NCBI GenBank assembly: GCA_031213475.1 | Contig: JARUPZ010000035.1 | Coordinates: 988,336-1,052,335, forward strand | DNA from: Nereocystis luetkeana | Taxonomy: Eukaryota; Sar; Phaeophyceae; Laminariales; Laminariaceae | Length of the DNA: 64,000 nucleotides | Direction of reading: 5' to 3' | Shown: positions 1-10,234 of the stretch, one piece after another | Numbering within the stretch: position 1 is the stretch's first letter | How the letters are laid out: each line of letters opens with the position of its first letter | Notes under the pieces: model-generated | Seen by the model: only the letters and a program-made list of their open reading frames with translations | The model's database searches: none | Told to the model about the DNA's origin: nothing | Position numbers and translations under genes: made by a program

Positions 1-783
1 TCACAGATTGTCTTCGCTTCTTCCCCCCCGGTCACTTGGCTTCACGTTTATCGCGCAGAGGGTTCAGCATTCCCACTGTTATTAATAGTACGCCAGCCGT
101 TTTGATGGACAGCGGGTTTTTGGTAGATGCTTCTTCGGGGGTGCTTAAGGAGGGGAGTGGTCGTTTTTTGGTGGACGAGATGGAGGGATGTTGGTTGTAG
201 TAGTCTTCATGAGCGTCACATCAGTTCTGATTTGTCGTAGGATACTGCCGCGCTTTTGTTCTGGAGAGTTTTCCACTTTCTGTTATTATAGTCGTTTATT
301 AGAACAACACTACACATTGTCGGTTGGCAAGCATAATAATAATAATAGTATGATGTAGCGTTCAAAATCGTATCGTTTTGTCTGATATATCGATATATCG
401 TCGTGCATCATGACGAACGTATTTTGCCTTCCACATCCACCCCCTACGGCATCCCCCGTGTGTGTGTGCTTTTACTTCCGGCAGACATATATATACTGAA
501 CGAAAACTTCGAATTTTTCAAATATCGATTTCGTATATATTGGTTAATAACGGTAGTTTTTATTTATTTATCAGTATATACGTATCGCGTCGACCTCGAA
601 TATCGTACTCGATACGATGTCAACAAAACTTTTTAGTTCATCGGTCTCGTATCGAACTCGAATGCCGTACTATTAATAGATACGACATCCAAATATTTTT
701 TTAGTTCATCGGTTTAGTGTCGAAGTCGGATATCGTACTCGATACGATATTCAACACTACAGCAGACAGTAGAACCCCCCTAA
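1..783. other. Intergenic, no gene recognised
   Basis: AT-rich sequence with no reading frame I can assign. It holds one AAT-tailed retroposon fragment (284-350), TATTAATA palindromes near 82 and 670, and imperfect direct repeats of a 'tatcgtactcgatacga' type between 590 and 750. Confidence 0.5.
284..350 (-). repeat. AAT-tailed retroposon, short fragment (subfamily 2)
   Basis: The reverse complement reads a run of ATT, then CTTGCCAACCGACAATGTG, then a 'tagtgttgttctaataaacgac' type block. It matches 24577-24655 almost base for base and shares the ATT tract plus CTTGCCATCCGACAATG core with the longer copies at 8.4, 20.9, 21.35, 25.1, 28.15 and 30.35 kb. Confidence 0.65.
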
Positions 784-1024
784 GGCTCATTCTTATCGGA
801 GAGCGTTTTTTCCAAAATTTCCAAAGTTTGGCAATAATTGGAGATATGTATCGATATACGGAGGCGTTCTGTCACTATTCGTGAAATTCTCCAGAAGCAA
901 AAATATCAAGTTCGTTAACATTCCAATATTTGGAAAAAAAAAAGAAGAAAATATGGAAGATTGAAAAATGGCGCGAAACAAATGTCGAAAATATGGACAA
1001 AAAGCTCTCCGATAAGAATGACCC
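784..1024 (+). mobile_element. MITE-C copy (GGGTCATTC ends)
   Basis: About 241 bp with terminal inverted repeats: the left end reads GGCTCATTCTTATCGGAGAG and the right end is its complement, CTCTCCGATAAGAATGACCC. The interior is AT-rich with no coding capacity. It is flanked by TAA on the left and TAG on the right. Two further copies lie at 21731 and 23488. The 3-bp TWA target and GGG start suggest the PIF/Harbinger superfamily, but no transposase is present to confirm this. Confidence 0.8.
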
Positions 1025-1204
1025 TAGTTACTGCTGATCAATTATTCCTCGAAAAATTGCCCCGACTATTAATAGCGCTTTCAGCGACTGAGAACATCGA
1101 GTACCACGCTGGGTCTTCATATTAGTGTATGAACGTTCCTTCTATTTACGCCGAGAGTTGTACGTGTATAAGTACGGGTTTCCTTCTGGTTTTGGCTTTC
1201 CCTA

Positions 1205-1303
1205 GGTTTTCTTTCCTCCCTTCGGGGAATGTTCCATGAAGTGATCAACGTCGAAGCTCATGTTGCAACCTTGCTGAGGATGCATTGCTGACGATGGCAA
1301 CAC
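1205..1303 (-). repeat. Diverged AAT-tailed retroposon
   Basis: Similar in order to the canonical reverse-strand copy at 8.48-8.57 kb: a 'ggttttct-ttcggg-aatgtt' block, then gatcaacgtcgaagctcatg, then a 'gatggcaa' end. The alignment is by eye and diverged. Confidence 0.4.
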
Positions 1304-1319
1304 GCCACGATATCAAGTA

Positions 1320-1455
1320 TAAAGCCGCCGGGAACAACCTTTTGTGGACACGAGCCTCTTGGAGCCGAAAAAAAAAACCCCACCATATACCTGGTACCTC
1401 CGCCGGGCCGGGAACAACTTTTTGTAGACACGAACCTCTTGGAGACGAAAAAAAA
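1320..1455 (+). repeat. Short tandem duplication (x2)
   Basis: Two copies of a block running from GCCGGGAACAAC through GACACGA-CCTCTTGGAG to an A-run (about 1326-1376 and 1402-1455). They are separated by a stretch that contains the palindrome TACCTGGTA at 1388. Confidence 0.7.
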
Positions 1456-1875
1456 AAACACACACACACACAGGTCGGACACCAATATGCTTGTTTCAGT
1501 GTTGTTCTCATTTTTGCTGTGGCCGCTATGTGGTGGAAACCCCGGCTACGGTGGACAAAAAAAGTCGCGTGGGAGCAGGGTGCCTCGGTGGGGCCCTGCC
1601 GGCGGCTACTTGTATTTCTGCGCTATGTACTAGGTGGGAGCAAGGCGCCTAAATGGGATCGGGTTCGGGTGGGATCAGAGGGTGTCAAGCACGAGAAGAG
1701 TCGGTAAACATCGGCCACCTGTGAAAACAGCTTGAGGGCCTCGTGTCCTGTCAAGTGAGCACGTATACACGTACACCACAGCCGAGGTTCGAACGCCAGA
1801 GCAGCCAACCGCCCCCGCGCTGGGCCACAGGCAGTCTACCTTTAGAAACGTATGCAGCGCATGCTCTGGCAGAGG

Positions 1876-1912
1876 CACACCATCCCCCCCCTCCCCCCCC
1901 CCCCCCCCCGAG
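1876..1912. repeat. Poly-C tract
   Basis: Interrupted C homopolymer of more than 25 bases; one of more than 20 G/C runs in the window. Confidence 0.9.
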
Positions 1913-1996
1913 GCTCTTCGCTTGAGGAGGCTGTTCGGATGTTTTGGTTCCTGTTGGGATGAAGGCACGGGCGAAGACCCAACCCAACCCCTGACT

Positions 1997-2016
1997 CTAA
2001 CCCTAACCCTAACCCT
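1997..2016 (+). repeat. Interstitial telomere-like repeat (CCCTAA)n
   Basis: Three consecutive CTAACC units followed by degenerate CCCTGACC copies. This matches the TTAGGG-type telomere repeat used by many eukaryotes. The tract is short and internal, so it is not a chromosome end. Degenerate GGTTCGGG relatives occur near 14.82-14.95, 16.18-16.23 and 22.14 kb. Confidence 0.6.
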
Positions 2017-2573
2017 GACCCCAAACCGCAGCCGAAACGGGCTAAAACTCGCCATAAACGAGGCTACGCCGAGTTTGCATCGAACCAGGAAATTTCTCAG
2101 ATGCGGACGACGATTCCGCAGTGCAGACCACGCTACACATTATTCAAGTAAAAAACATCCCTGAAGATCCCTTCTCCCAGACTGCTAAACCTACTCCTTG
2201 AGGAGCTTCACATACCTCACACAAAAAATGCTTTTTGGAGGAAAAAAGAAGAGTGGTTTGTACCCGATGACCAATCAATCCAATGGCCGCATAAAAATGC
2301 AGCAACAAAAAAATATTGCATCACAGGGATGAAATTCCGATGATTGTTGGGGTTCAAGGACCCCCCCCCCCCCCCCGTCTTTCAGCAAACAAACGGAAAA
2401 CGTTTCAGCCCAGAATTGCCACGTCTATCGTAGCACGCGTCCTATGGTCACACCCGTTTTAGGGCTACACTCGCGTTGTGGAGACAAAAACACTCGGAAT
2501 TAGAGACACACGGGAAGTGTTTTTGGTTTGTGTACACGTACAGCAGTCAGTGGTGGAGTTATCGAACGCGGGT

Positions 2574-3345
2574 TTTACCAGCCGAGATTCGAACGCCGGC
2601 GCAAGAACCGCCCGCGCCGCGTAGCAAACAGATCGCCCGCCTTTAAAAGAAAAAAAAAATGAAAAATTAAAGAGCACGTACGTATCCCGTTCGGGGCAGG
2701 ACCCGCACCCGTCCCCCGTTGGGGGCGGGGAACGAAACACTCGGAATGAATCAGAGTCCAGATCGAGGTTGACGTACAGCCGCAATGCTGCAGTGGTACG
2801 CTAAAAAACCTTTTTTTTCGTGTGATAAGCCGTGATTCGAACGCCAGGCGCAACCACCAGTGCAAGTGGTACGCAAAAAAAAGGCTTTTTTTCTTTTTTT
2901 TTTTCAACAGCCGTGACTCGAACCACGCGGGGCGGCAGACAGATAGTCCGCCGTCGGAATATGTATGGCCAACCGCTCGAGGACAGCACTCCCGCCGTGG
3001 GAGGCAAAATAGTACACATGGCTGACCGCTCTGTAAGGACGGCGGCCCCCCCGTTATGGGGCACACAACGCTTGGAATTAGAACCAGATTCAGGCGTTAT
3101 GTACAACAGCTAAATAGTGCAGTTGGTAAAAAAAAGAGAGAGATATATTTGAACGCTACAGTAGGCGCAACCGCCCGCGCGGGGTGGCAGATAGTCTGCC
3201 GTCAGAATGTATACGGCCAACCGCTCGAGGACAGCACTCCCGCCGTGGGAGGCAAAATATTACACATGGCTGACCGCTCAATAAGGACGGCACTCCCGTT
3301 GTGCGGGACAAACCACTTGGGAATCCGAAACATGTTTAGGTTGAT
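2574..3345 (+). repeat. Dispersed repeat with tRNA B-box-like motif, duplicated
   Basis: Several copies of a unit beginning GCCGNGATTCGAACGCC-GCGCAACC and followed by a 'cagatagtCtgCCGTC' block and CGGCCAACCGCTCGAGGACAG. The two best copies are at about 2905-3110 and 3150-3345. Partial copies lie at 1776-1836, 2574-2640, 2826-2866 and 3690-3760. The GATTCGAACGCC core resembles an inverted tRNA B box, so this may be a degenerate SINE; no A box is convincing. Confidence 0.55.
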
Positions 3346-3347
3346 GT

Positions 3348-3348
3348 A

Positions 3349-3409
<61 letters not shown>

Positions 3410-3412
3410 CGA
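3348..3412 (+). repeat. (ATG)n microsatellite
   Basis: About 20 consecutive ATG/GAT trinucleotides. The poly-His frame on the opposite strand is a by-product. Confidence 0.95.
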
Positions 3413-3865
3413 TGAAGATGTTCCCACACTAGCTCACTCCTCTTAAACCCTGCCTGTGGTCACAAAACAGGCTGCAACACAAAAAAAAAATGCATCTCGA
3501 TGCGAGAAAACGAACAAAGTACGAAATAGCGCGCACGGCAGTATCATACCACCACTCTGCAAGGGAAGCGGCATCAACGAGCTGTGGTATACCACCCCCC
3601 CGTATCACTTGCAACCCGAAAAAAGGAAAAAGGACAAATAAAAAATAATGAAAAACAAGAAGCGGGGGTACAGCAGTCCGGTGGTCCGACTTTTTAACCG
3701 CCAGCGCAACCGCCGCAGGGCAACAGATAGTCTACCCTCAGAACGCGTATGGTTGACTCGTTTGGGACTGCACTCCCATTATGGGAATCAAAAACACTCT
3801 GGAATTAATTAGAACCAGATTTCATGAGTTGCCGCATAGCAAAAACGGTACCGCACAAAAAAGCT

Positions 3866-3966
3866 TGGCTAACCCTTTTAAAACCGCAGTCCCGTTTTGG
3901 GAACAAATTACTCAAGAATTCGACTGGTTCGAGCCCCGAAACGGGACTGCAGTTTGCTCTAGAAGG
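3866..3966 (+). mobile_element. MITE-B copy
   Basis: Foldback of about 100 bp. The left arm reads AACCCTTTTAAAACCGCAG then TCCCGTTTTGGGAACAAA; the right arm is the diverged complement ending near CTAGAAGG. Confidence 0.75.
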
Positions 3967-4177
3967 ATTACATACCGGAAGGACCCTGCGCATAAAAAAA
4001 CACACAAAAGAAGTCCACACAGCGGGGGAAAAACAAAAAGACAAATAAAATTATATCCACGACAGATTTTTTTGCTGTTGGCAAGTATAGCAGTATACTT
4101 AGAGAAAGTCAACGCATTTTCATACTCGTACACCTGGTACCTGATTATCCGGTATGATACTGAAGTATTGAGTTTAT

Positions 4178-4284
4178 TCACCCCTTTAGGACTGCAGTCC
4201 CGTTTTGGCGACAATTGGGGACAAACCACTCAAAGTATAAGTAGTTTGTCGACGAAACGGGACCGCACTCCTATTTGGGTGTAA
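4178..4284 (+). mobile_element. MITE-B copy with internal duplication
   Basis: Left arm CCCCTTTAGGACTGCAG, right arm CGGGACCGCACTCCTATTTGG. The loop carries a duplicated 'gacaa-tt-ggggacaaac' segment, which makes it a few bases longer than its relatives. Confidence 0.75.
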
Positions 4285-4389
4285 CTCCCGCAGGACAACC
4301 CTCCCGCCCTTGGGCGCACAAAACGATCGGAGTTTTGAGCCATGCTCAGCAGGTAGGTTTTTATGCACAGCGGCGCAATGCCAAAATAG

Positions 4390-4700
4390 TTAGGCTGACA
4401 CGAAAATCATGGCAGGGCGCCTTGTTTGATTTTCCTTTCTGGGTGTTCTTCTGTCTGCTGGCCATGAGGGATCGAGATTCGAGCTGGACATGGTAGCGCG
4501 GAGAATCCACAGTGACGAGGAGCCATGAACCACGTGTCCCCCTGTTTGTTCAATGCTTGCACCAAGCGCCAAGCGAAACGTGAGGAGTTCGGCGAGCCGC
4601 ACGCATGCATGAAAGGCGTGAGCTGCATCCTACGAAGAACCGCTCGTGAGACCAAACGTCGGTACCCTGTGAGGCGGACTTTCTCACGGATGGAACATCG
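4390..4700 (-). repeat. Family G retroposon, diverged minus-strand copy
   Basis: The reverse complement shares the block from CTTGCACCAAGCGC through the 'gcatgaa-ggtga-gctgcatcct' segment to GAACCGCTCGTGAG with the copy at 60.24-60.47 kb. It lacks the poly-C tail seen in better-preserved copies. Confidence 0.5.
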
Positions 4701-5021
4701 TTGTTGTCAGGAGACAGCACTTTCACCCCTTGACCGACAGCAACTTTGACTCGACACGCCTTGACAGACCCCATTTTACTAGGTTTTAGTGTGGAACAAC
4801 CGGCCCTGCACCCTTGACAGCGCACGTGTTACCTCGCGTGACATGTCTCCTGACATCTTTGTGGAACATCGGCAATTATTGGGGGCCTGTGAGCGAAAAA
4901 AAGAAACAAACGAAAACAAAAACGCATGCCATCGTGCAAATAGGGATACATACATTCGTGCGTGTAAATACCACTCCGTTCCGAAATTACTGGGCCATTT
5001 TCAATACTAGTACGTATTTAT

Positions 5022-5122
5022 CCCATTCAGGGTTGCAGTCCCGTTTCGGGTACGAAACTACATCGAATCTGAGTGATCGGTCCCCATAACGGGACTGGGA
5101 CTGCAGTTTCAAAAGGGTTAGT
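5022..5122 (+). mobile_element. MITE-B copy
   Basis: Arms CAGGGTTGCAGTCCCGTTTCGG and CGGGACTGCAGTTTCAAAAGGG. The right arm has a repeated GGGACT. Confidence 0.7.
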
Positions 5123-5211
5123 CCGATCGTTTCTTATATATTTCCGGACGAAGTGGTAACGCCTCATTTTCTATCATAGGGCTCCCTGCTTGAAGAGCTC
5201 CATCACGATTA

Positions 5212-5430
5212 TCACGGGGGACCATAGTAAGTAGAACCAAATATTGTTATTAGGGGGGGCCATAGTTAACAGGACCAAATATAGTTAGTAAAAATGCTGA
5301 AATATATAGGTTTTTATGTACACCATAGGTTCTGTTAACTAGGGTCCCCCGTAATAGTAAAAACATGTAAATGCACAGGTTTTTGTGCGTAACCTAGGTC
5401 CTACCAGGTATTAACTCTGGTCTCCCGCAA
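5212..5430 (+). mobile_element. MITE-A, two overlapping copies
   Basis: A truncated left end (TCACGGGGGACCATAG) is followed by a complete inner copy starting near 5254 and a second inverted end (5395-5430) closing with TCTCCCGCAA. A TACCAGGTA palindrome (5402) sits in the last arm at a point where other copies have none. Confidence 0.75.
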
Positions 5431-5487
5431 TAGCAAAAGTCACCCAGAACCCAATATGTTTTCAGTCCAAAAAATGTACGGTCAAGT

Positions 5488-5670
5488 TACCCCTTTCAGG
5501 ACGGTAGTCCCGTTTTGGGGACGCACTACTTGGGATTCGAGTGGGGTGTTCCCAAGACGGGACTCCGGTCGTGACCGTTTTAGGACTGCAGTCCCGTTTT
5601 GGGGGCAAACTACTTCGGATTTGACTGGTTTGTCTCCGAAACGGAACTGCAGCACTAAAAAGGGCTAACA
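5488..5670 (+). mobile_element. MITE-B, two adjacent copies
   Basis: First copy at about 5488-5570 (arms CCTTTCAGGACGGTAG and CGGGACTCCGG). The second, 5573-5670, is more complete, with arms TTTTAGGACTGCAGTCCCG and ACGGAACTGCAGCACTAAAAAG. Confidence 0.7.
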
Positions 5671-6059
5671 GGGTTTCAACCCTCTTTGGGGCATTGCTTC
5701 AGCGGGGAAAGTTGACGATACAAAGGTGACGATTTCGCCAACGCCCCCTCCGTGATTGGAAGGGCGGGGGGGGGGGGGTACAAAATTCTTGAGTTACGAA
5801 GCAATCAATGCTAGCACGGATGCAAACATGGCACTATAGCCGCACCTCAGAGGCGTTCGCGCTGCCTCTAGACAGCAGTACCACTATGTTCCCCAAATAC
5901 AACCAACGTTTCGTTCGGATTTTAGTGTAAACAAAGGGTCCTTATATTTACGGACAGAGTGGTAATTGATAGCACCAAAGAAAGGCATACCTACAGCTGT
6001 GATCGGTTCGGTCGCTTCTCATCTCGGTGTCCCGAACGGGCCACGAGGGTAAAAGCCCC

Positions 6060-6527
6060 CTTTCGGGCTCTCGACCTCACTCCCACTGTGGGGGACAAAA
6101 AAACGATTTTAGGGGAATCACAGTAGGACTCAAATTTTGCTTTTCTGCGCAACTGGTGCACGACGCAGTACTCCGAAAAAAAAATCTCTTACCCATACTC
6201 TTCTGGGCACTCTCCCGCCGCCCGTGGACACGGTCGAGAACCACCAAAAGGTGAATACTATGGTTGCTTCGCTCGCTTCTCATCTCGGCGTCCCAAATGG
6301 GCTACTGCGAGGGGTGGAAGACCCTTTTGAACTGCACTCGCTCTCGTCGCGGGCGCGCGGGGGGGGTTAAAAACACCTTCGTACCGGTACCAGGTACCTG
6401 GTATGTATACGTATCTAGGGAAAATAGGGACTCCATTTTTGGTTTTCTGTGCAACCGGTGCAACCGGTGCACTACGCAATATTTCGGGGGAAAAAAAACA
6501 AGAAACAAAAAAACTACGCGCACGTCC
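6060..6527 (+). repeat. Duplicated leader of the 33-bp minisatellite
   Basis: Contains three related blocks with a 'tttTGcttttCTGTGCAACcGGTGCA' type core (about 6135, 6435 and again at 7107). The 6395-6527 and 7062-7190 copies each begin CTGGTATGTATNCGTATCTAGGG and end at the start of a minisatellite array, so leader plus array was duplicated as a unit of about 665 bp. Confidence 0.65.
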
Positions 6528-7060
6528 GGGCACTCACTCGCGCTATATACCCGTACTCCTGGGCACTCGCTCGCGCGATATACCCGTACTTCTGGGCACT
6601 CGCTCGCGCCATATACCCGTGCTCCTGGGCACTCGCTCGCGCTATATACCCGTGCTCCTGGGCACTCGCTCGCGCGATATACCCGTACTCCTGGGCACTC
6701 ACTCGCGCTATATACCCGTACTCGTGGGCACTCGGTCGCGCGATATACCCGTACTCCTGGGCACTCGTTCGCGCTACCCGTACTCACTCGCGCTATATAC
6801 CCGTACTCCAGGGCATTCACTCGCGCGATATACCCGTACTCCAGGGCACTCACTCGCGCGATATACCCGTACTCCAGGGCACTCACTCGCGCGATATACC
6901 CGTACTCCAGGGCACTCACTCGCGCGATATACACGTACTCCACGGCACCCACTCGCGCTATATATCCGTACTCCAGGGCACTCACTCGCGCTATATACCC
7001 GTACTCCTGGGCACTCGCTCGCGCTATATACCCGTACTCGTGGGCACTCACTCGCGCGAT
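6528..7060 (+). repeat. 33-bp minisatellite array, block 1
   Basis: About 15 units of 33 bp, consensus GGGCACTCNCTCGCGCTATA followed by TACCCGTACTCCT. Because 33 is a multiple of three, several frames on both strands stay open for 250-490 codons and read as 11-residue repeats. This is a consequence of the period, not evidence of a gene. Confidence 0.95.
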
Positions 7061-7185
7061 ATATCTGGTATGTATGCGTATCTAGGGAAAATAAGGACTC
7101 AATTTTTGGTTTTCTGTGCAACCGGTGCACTACGGAATTATGTCGGAAAAACAAAACAAAAAAAAACACGCGCACGTCTGGGCAC

Positions 7186-7735
7186 TCGCTCGCGCTACAT
7201 ACCCGTGCTTCTGGGCACTCGCTCGCGCTATATACCCGTACTTCTGGGCACTCACTCGCGCTACTCCTGGGCTCTCGCTCGCGCTATATACCCGTACTTC
7301 TGGGCCCTCGCTCGCGCTACATACCCGTGCTTCTGGGCACTCGCTCGCGCTATATACCCGTACTTCTGGGCACTCGCTCGCGCTATATACCCGTACTTCT
7401 GGGCACTCGCTCGCGCTACATACCCGTACTTCTGGGCACTCGCTCGCGCTATATACCCGTACTTCTGGGCACTCGCTCGCGCTACTTCTGGGCACTCGCT
7501 CGCGCTATATACCCGTACTTCTGGGCACTCGCTCGCGCTACATACCCGTACTTCTGGGCACTCGCTCGCGCTATATACCCGTACTTCTGGGCACTCGCTC
7601 GCGCTACTTCTGGGCACTCGCTCGCGCTATATACCCGTACTTCTGGGCACTCGCTCGCGCTACATACCCGTACTCCTGGGCACTCACTCGCGCTATATAC
7701 CCGTACGTCTGGGCACTTGCTCGGGCACTCGGTAA
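7186..7735 (+). repeat. 33-bp minisatellite array, block 2
   Basis: About 17 units of the same monomer. Most carry CTTCTGGG where block 1 carries CTCCTGGG or CTCCAGGG, so each block homogenised separately. Four units are shortened, having lost the ATATACCCGTA segment (7262, 7484, 7606 and the terminal one). Confidence 0.95.
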
Positions 7736-7963
7736 ACAACCGAAATGCATCGCTTGCTTCGGTCGCTATCTCTACTGGGCTACACGAGCGTATGCCCTTG
7801 GGGACCGCCTGCGCTCACGGCCCTTGCGGGGAACTAAAAAAAAAGCACTCGGGGGGAATATCAGAGTGAAAACAAAAAATGGTTTTGGTCACCTGCAACT
7901 GAACTCATACACTACGGAATATTCGAAGAGCCAACCCCATGCATGGCCTTTACATACAGGTGT

Positions 7964-8058
7964 TCACCCTTTTAGGACTGCAGTCCCGTTTTGGGGGACA
8001 ACCTACTTGGAACTAGAGTGGTTTGCGCCCAAAACGGGACTGCATTCTCAAGAGGGAA
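7964..8058 (+). mobile_element. MITE-B copy
   Basis: Well preserved: arms CACCCTTTTAGGACTGCAG and CAAAACGGGACTGCATTCTC. Confidence 0.8.
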
Positions 8059-8225
8059 GAAAGAAAAAAAAGGGTAACCGGATGGAGGAACCATCCCAAG
8101 GCTTCTGGGGGGGGGGGGGTTACCGTAGGTCGAAAAAATACTGTAAAAACAAACGACAGGGCAAGCCGTATTGGGTCCATTAATAAATAGGTTCCTCGAT
8201 TGAGAAGCCTATTAATAGTCATGAA

Positions 8226-8249
8226 TATTTTGCCTTGCAAGGCAAAATA
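8226..8249. repeat. Perfect 24-bp palindrome
   Basis: TATTTTGCCTTG is followed directly by its exact reverse complement CAAGGCAAAATA, with no loop. A TATTAATA palindrome lies 16 bp to the left and a TACCTGGTA palindrome 6 bp to the right. Confidence 0.9.
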
Positions 8250-8300
8250 GCAAAGTACCTGGTAGTGCTATTTTCCCCTGTCGTGGCACCCATCATGGTT

Positions 8301-8394
8301 GACCCTTTCAAGACTACAGTCCCGTTTAGGGGACAAACTACTTGGAAATACAGTGGTTTGTGCCCACAACGGGTCTGCAATACTAATGGAAATA
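8301..8394 (+). mobile_element. MITE-B copy
   Basis: Arms CCTTTCAAGACTACAGTCCCG and ACGGGTCTGCAATACTAA; diverged at the right end. Confidence 0.7.
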
Positions 8395-8399
8395 TTATT

Positions 8400-8585
8400 T
8401 ATATTGAGCAAAGACAGCAAATAAAGTAGACAAGCCGAAAGTTGGCACAGCAGGGAGGTAGACTTGGTGCATGGGTTTCCTTTTGTTTCCGAGGTTTTCT
8501 TCTTTCGGGAAAGTTATGAGTGATCCATGTTGAAGATCATGCTGCACATTGCCGGATGGCAAGAGAAATAATAATATTGGGAACC
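8400..8585 (-). repeat. AAT-tailed retroposon, long copy
   Basis: On the minus strand this is TTATTATTTCTCTTGCCATCC, then GCAGCATGATCTTCAAC, ATGGATCACTCATAAC, a 'cgaaagaagaaaacctcgg' block and a 'caccaagtctacctccct' block. It matches 20855-21010 over its whole length. The AAT/ATT run at one end is always the same end of the element, as expected for a retroposon tail. Confidence 0.8.
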
Positions 8586-9019
8586 CGATACGAGAATAAT
8601 CTGGAGTTTTTTGTCGTAGAGAGGACTCGGCGTTACGGTTCATATTCTTGGGTTGAGCACGTAGTACGTCGTTCGCTTCGACAGCAGCAACTGGCATTGT
8701 TTGGTTGATCGCGCTTGCGGGAATGCCAAGTGGATATCGCACGGAATGGTGCTGGCAGACTGGTAGGACAGGCAAACAGACAGGGCTGTTGCTCGCAGCT
8801 GGACAGCGGTGGCTCGCTGGACCAGGCATTTCGTGACTTATCGCGATTTCACGAGCTGCTCATCGCTTCAGGAATTCGGCGAGAGACGAAAGCACGTCGG
8901 AGTTGGCGCATGCAGCGAGCGCGGAAGCGTCAACATCGTGCATCGCAAAACAAGGTTTCTTAACGTAAACCACGAACCAATGTTTTTCGCACTTCCTCAG
9001 TCGAGCCCCACAGATGACA

Positions 9020-9280
9020 CCGGTTGCCCCGGTGGTCAAGCGGTTAACCTCGAATACTACTCAGGTCGAGGTCGAGGGTTCGAGTCTCCGTATGGAGTTT
9101 TTTATTATCATCAACGTAATGACATCAACCGTCTAGAGCACCTTTTGTACACAGCGTGGGTACTATAGACGCAACGCGGCGTGAGTCGACGAGGGAACAA
9201 AGTGCTGAACTTTTCTCGCGATGAATAAGCAAGGCACTTGTATACCGTAGTTGGTGGGGAGGGGGGGGGGGCGAACCTAT
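9020..9280 (+). repeat. tRNA-headed SINE (family S1)
   Basis: The head starts near GGTTGCCCCGGTGGTCAAGC (A-box-like) and has the B-box-like GGGTTCGAGTCTCC at 9075-9088. The body contains CAGCGTGGGTA, GAGTCGACGAGG and TTCTCGCGAT and stops in a poly-G run. The same head and body order occurs on the minus strand at 27310-27655 and 48000-48475. It is not a functional tRNA, as I can fold no proper anticodon arm. Confidence 0.75.
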
Positions 9281-9660
9281 TAAGTCGACCCCGGGGATCC
9301 TATTAATAGTCTCGACTATTAATATTAGGAGGGAGCAGTAGTAAAAAGGGCGAGAATATTACCAAATGGGGTGAGAAAAAAAAGAAGGAACGAAAAAATA
9401 AAAAAAGCAGCAATATTTCGGCCAAAAAGTGATCGTACAGCAACTGCAGCAGCACCCCCCCTATTGAGTCAACCCCGGGGATCCGAGTCTCGACTTTTAA
9501 CATTAGGAGGGAGCAGGAGCAGAAAGGGCGAGAAGATTTACCAAACGAGATGGGGAGGAAAAAAAAGGAAAAAAGAAAGAAAGAGAAAAACAAGCCAGCA
9601 GTATTTCGGCAAAAAAAAGTGCTCGTACAGCAACTGCAGTACCCCCCCCCCCTATCGAAG
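9281..9660 (+). repeat. Tandem duplication of ~185 bp
   Basis: Two units (about 9281-9466 and 9467-9658). Each contains CCCCGGGGATCC, TTAGGAGGGAGCAG, a purine-rich stretch and CGTACAGCAACTGCAG followed by a C run. The first unit has TATTAATA where the second has only GA between GGATCC and GTCTCG. Confidence 0.8.
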
Positions 9661-9731
9661 CACGTGTCCCCGACGTAGAAACCCTACAACACCAATAACC
9701 AGAGCGTCGAAACTGAGCCAAGTTGAGCCTA

Positions 9732-9836
9732 TTACGGGGGACCCTAGTTAACAGGACCTATGGTGTGCATGAAAACCTATATATTTAACCATTTTTAACA
9801 ACAATATTTGGTCCTGTTAACTATGGCCCCCCGTAA
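9732..9836 (+). mobile_element. MITE-A, intact copy
   Basis: 105 bp, starting TTACGGGGGACCCTAGTTAA and ending with the complement CTATGGCCCCCCGTAA. It is flanked on both sides by TA (9730-9731 and 9837-9838), the expected 2-bp target duplication of the Tc1/mariner group. It is the cleanest reference copy in the window. Confidence 0.9.
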
Positions 9837-9851
9837 TAGTTATAAGCGCTA

Positions 9852-10042
9852 CTTGAACGATTTTGGGACTGCGGTCTCGTTTGGTGACTACTCAGAGTTT
9901 GAGTGGCAGTTGCCCCCAAAACGGAACTGCAGGTCCTAGAAGGATGAACCTCTGTAGGACTGCAGTCCCGTTTAGGGGACGAACCTGTCAAATTCCAAGT
10001 AGTTTGTCCCCAAAACGGGACTGCACTTCTAAAAGGGGTTAA
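9852..10042 (+). mobile_element. MITE-B, two adjacent copies
   Basis: 9852-9942 (arms GATTTTGGGACTGCGGTC and CGGAACTGCAGGTCCTAGAAG) abuts 9944-10042 (arms TGTAGGACTGCAGTCCCG and GGGACTGCACTTCTAAAAGG). Confidence 0.75.
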
Positions 10043-10110
10043 GCGCGAATTAGTTTCCTTCCTGGCTGTACGTACCACGGCCCGTCTCTTCACCATTACC
10101 ACCGCTACGT

Positions 10111-10200
10111 ATCAGGCCTTTTAGGGCCGCAGTCCCGTTTTGAGGACAAACAACTCAAATTCTACATAGATTTGTCCCAAAAAAAAAACGGGGCTCCATA
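10111..10200 (+). mobile_element. MITE-B copy with decayed right arm
   Basis: Left arm CCTTTTAGGGCCGCAGTCCCG. The right arm is interrupted by a run of A and ends at CGGGGCTCC. Confidence 0.65.
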
Positions 10201-10234
10201 ATTGTTGCCCACGCAGGGGAAGTTTTGTTGAAAT

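Noticed and set aside
1997-2016. Chromosome end
   Set aside because: Only three full telomere-type units, internal, with other repeats on both sides.
3202-3429. Poly-histidine reading frame
   Set aside because: It is the (ATG)n microsatellite read on the opposite strand.
3781-4284. Gene encoding recurring FRTAVPFWGQTT-type peptides
   Set aside because: The peptide is the translation of the MITE-B arm and appears wherever that repeat lies.
6264-8183. Overlapping long open frames (up to 488 codons) over the 33-bp repeats
   Set aside because: They are open in several frames on both strands because the period is a multiple of three; no start context, no domain.
9022-9095. Functional tRNA gene
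   Set aside because: A- and B-box-like motifs are present, but no proper anticodon or acceptor stem, and the same head heads a dispersed repeat.
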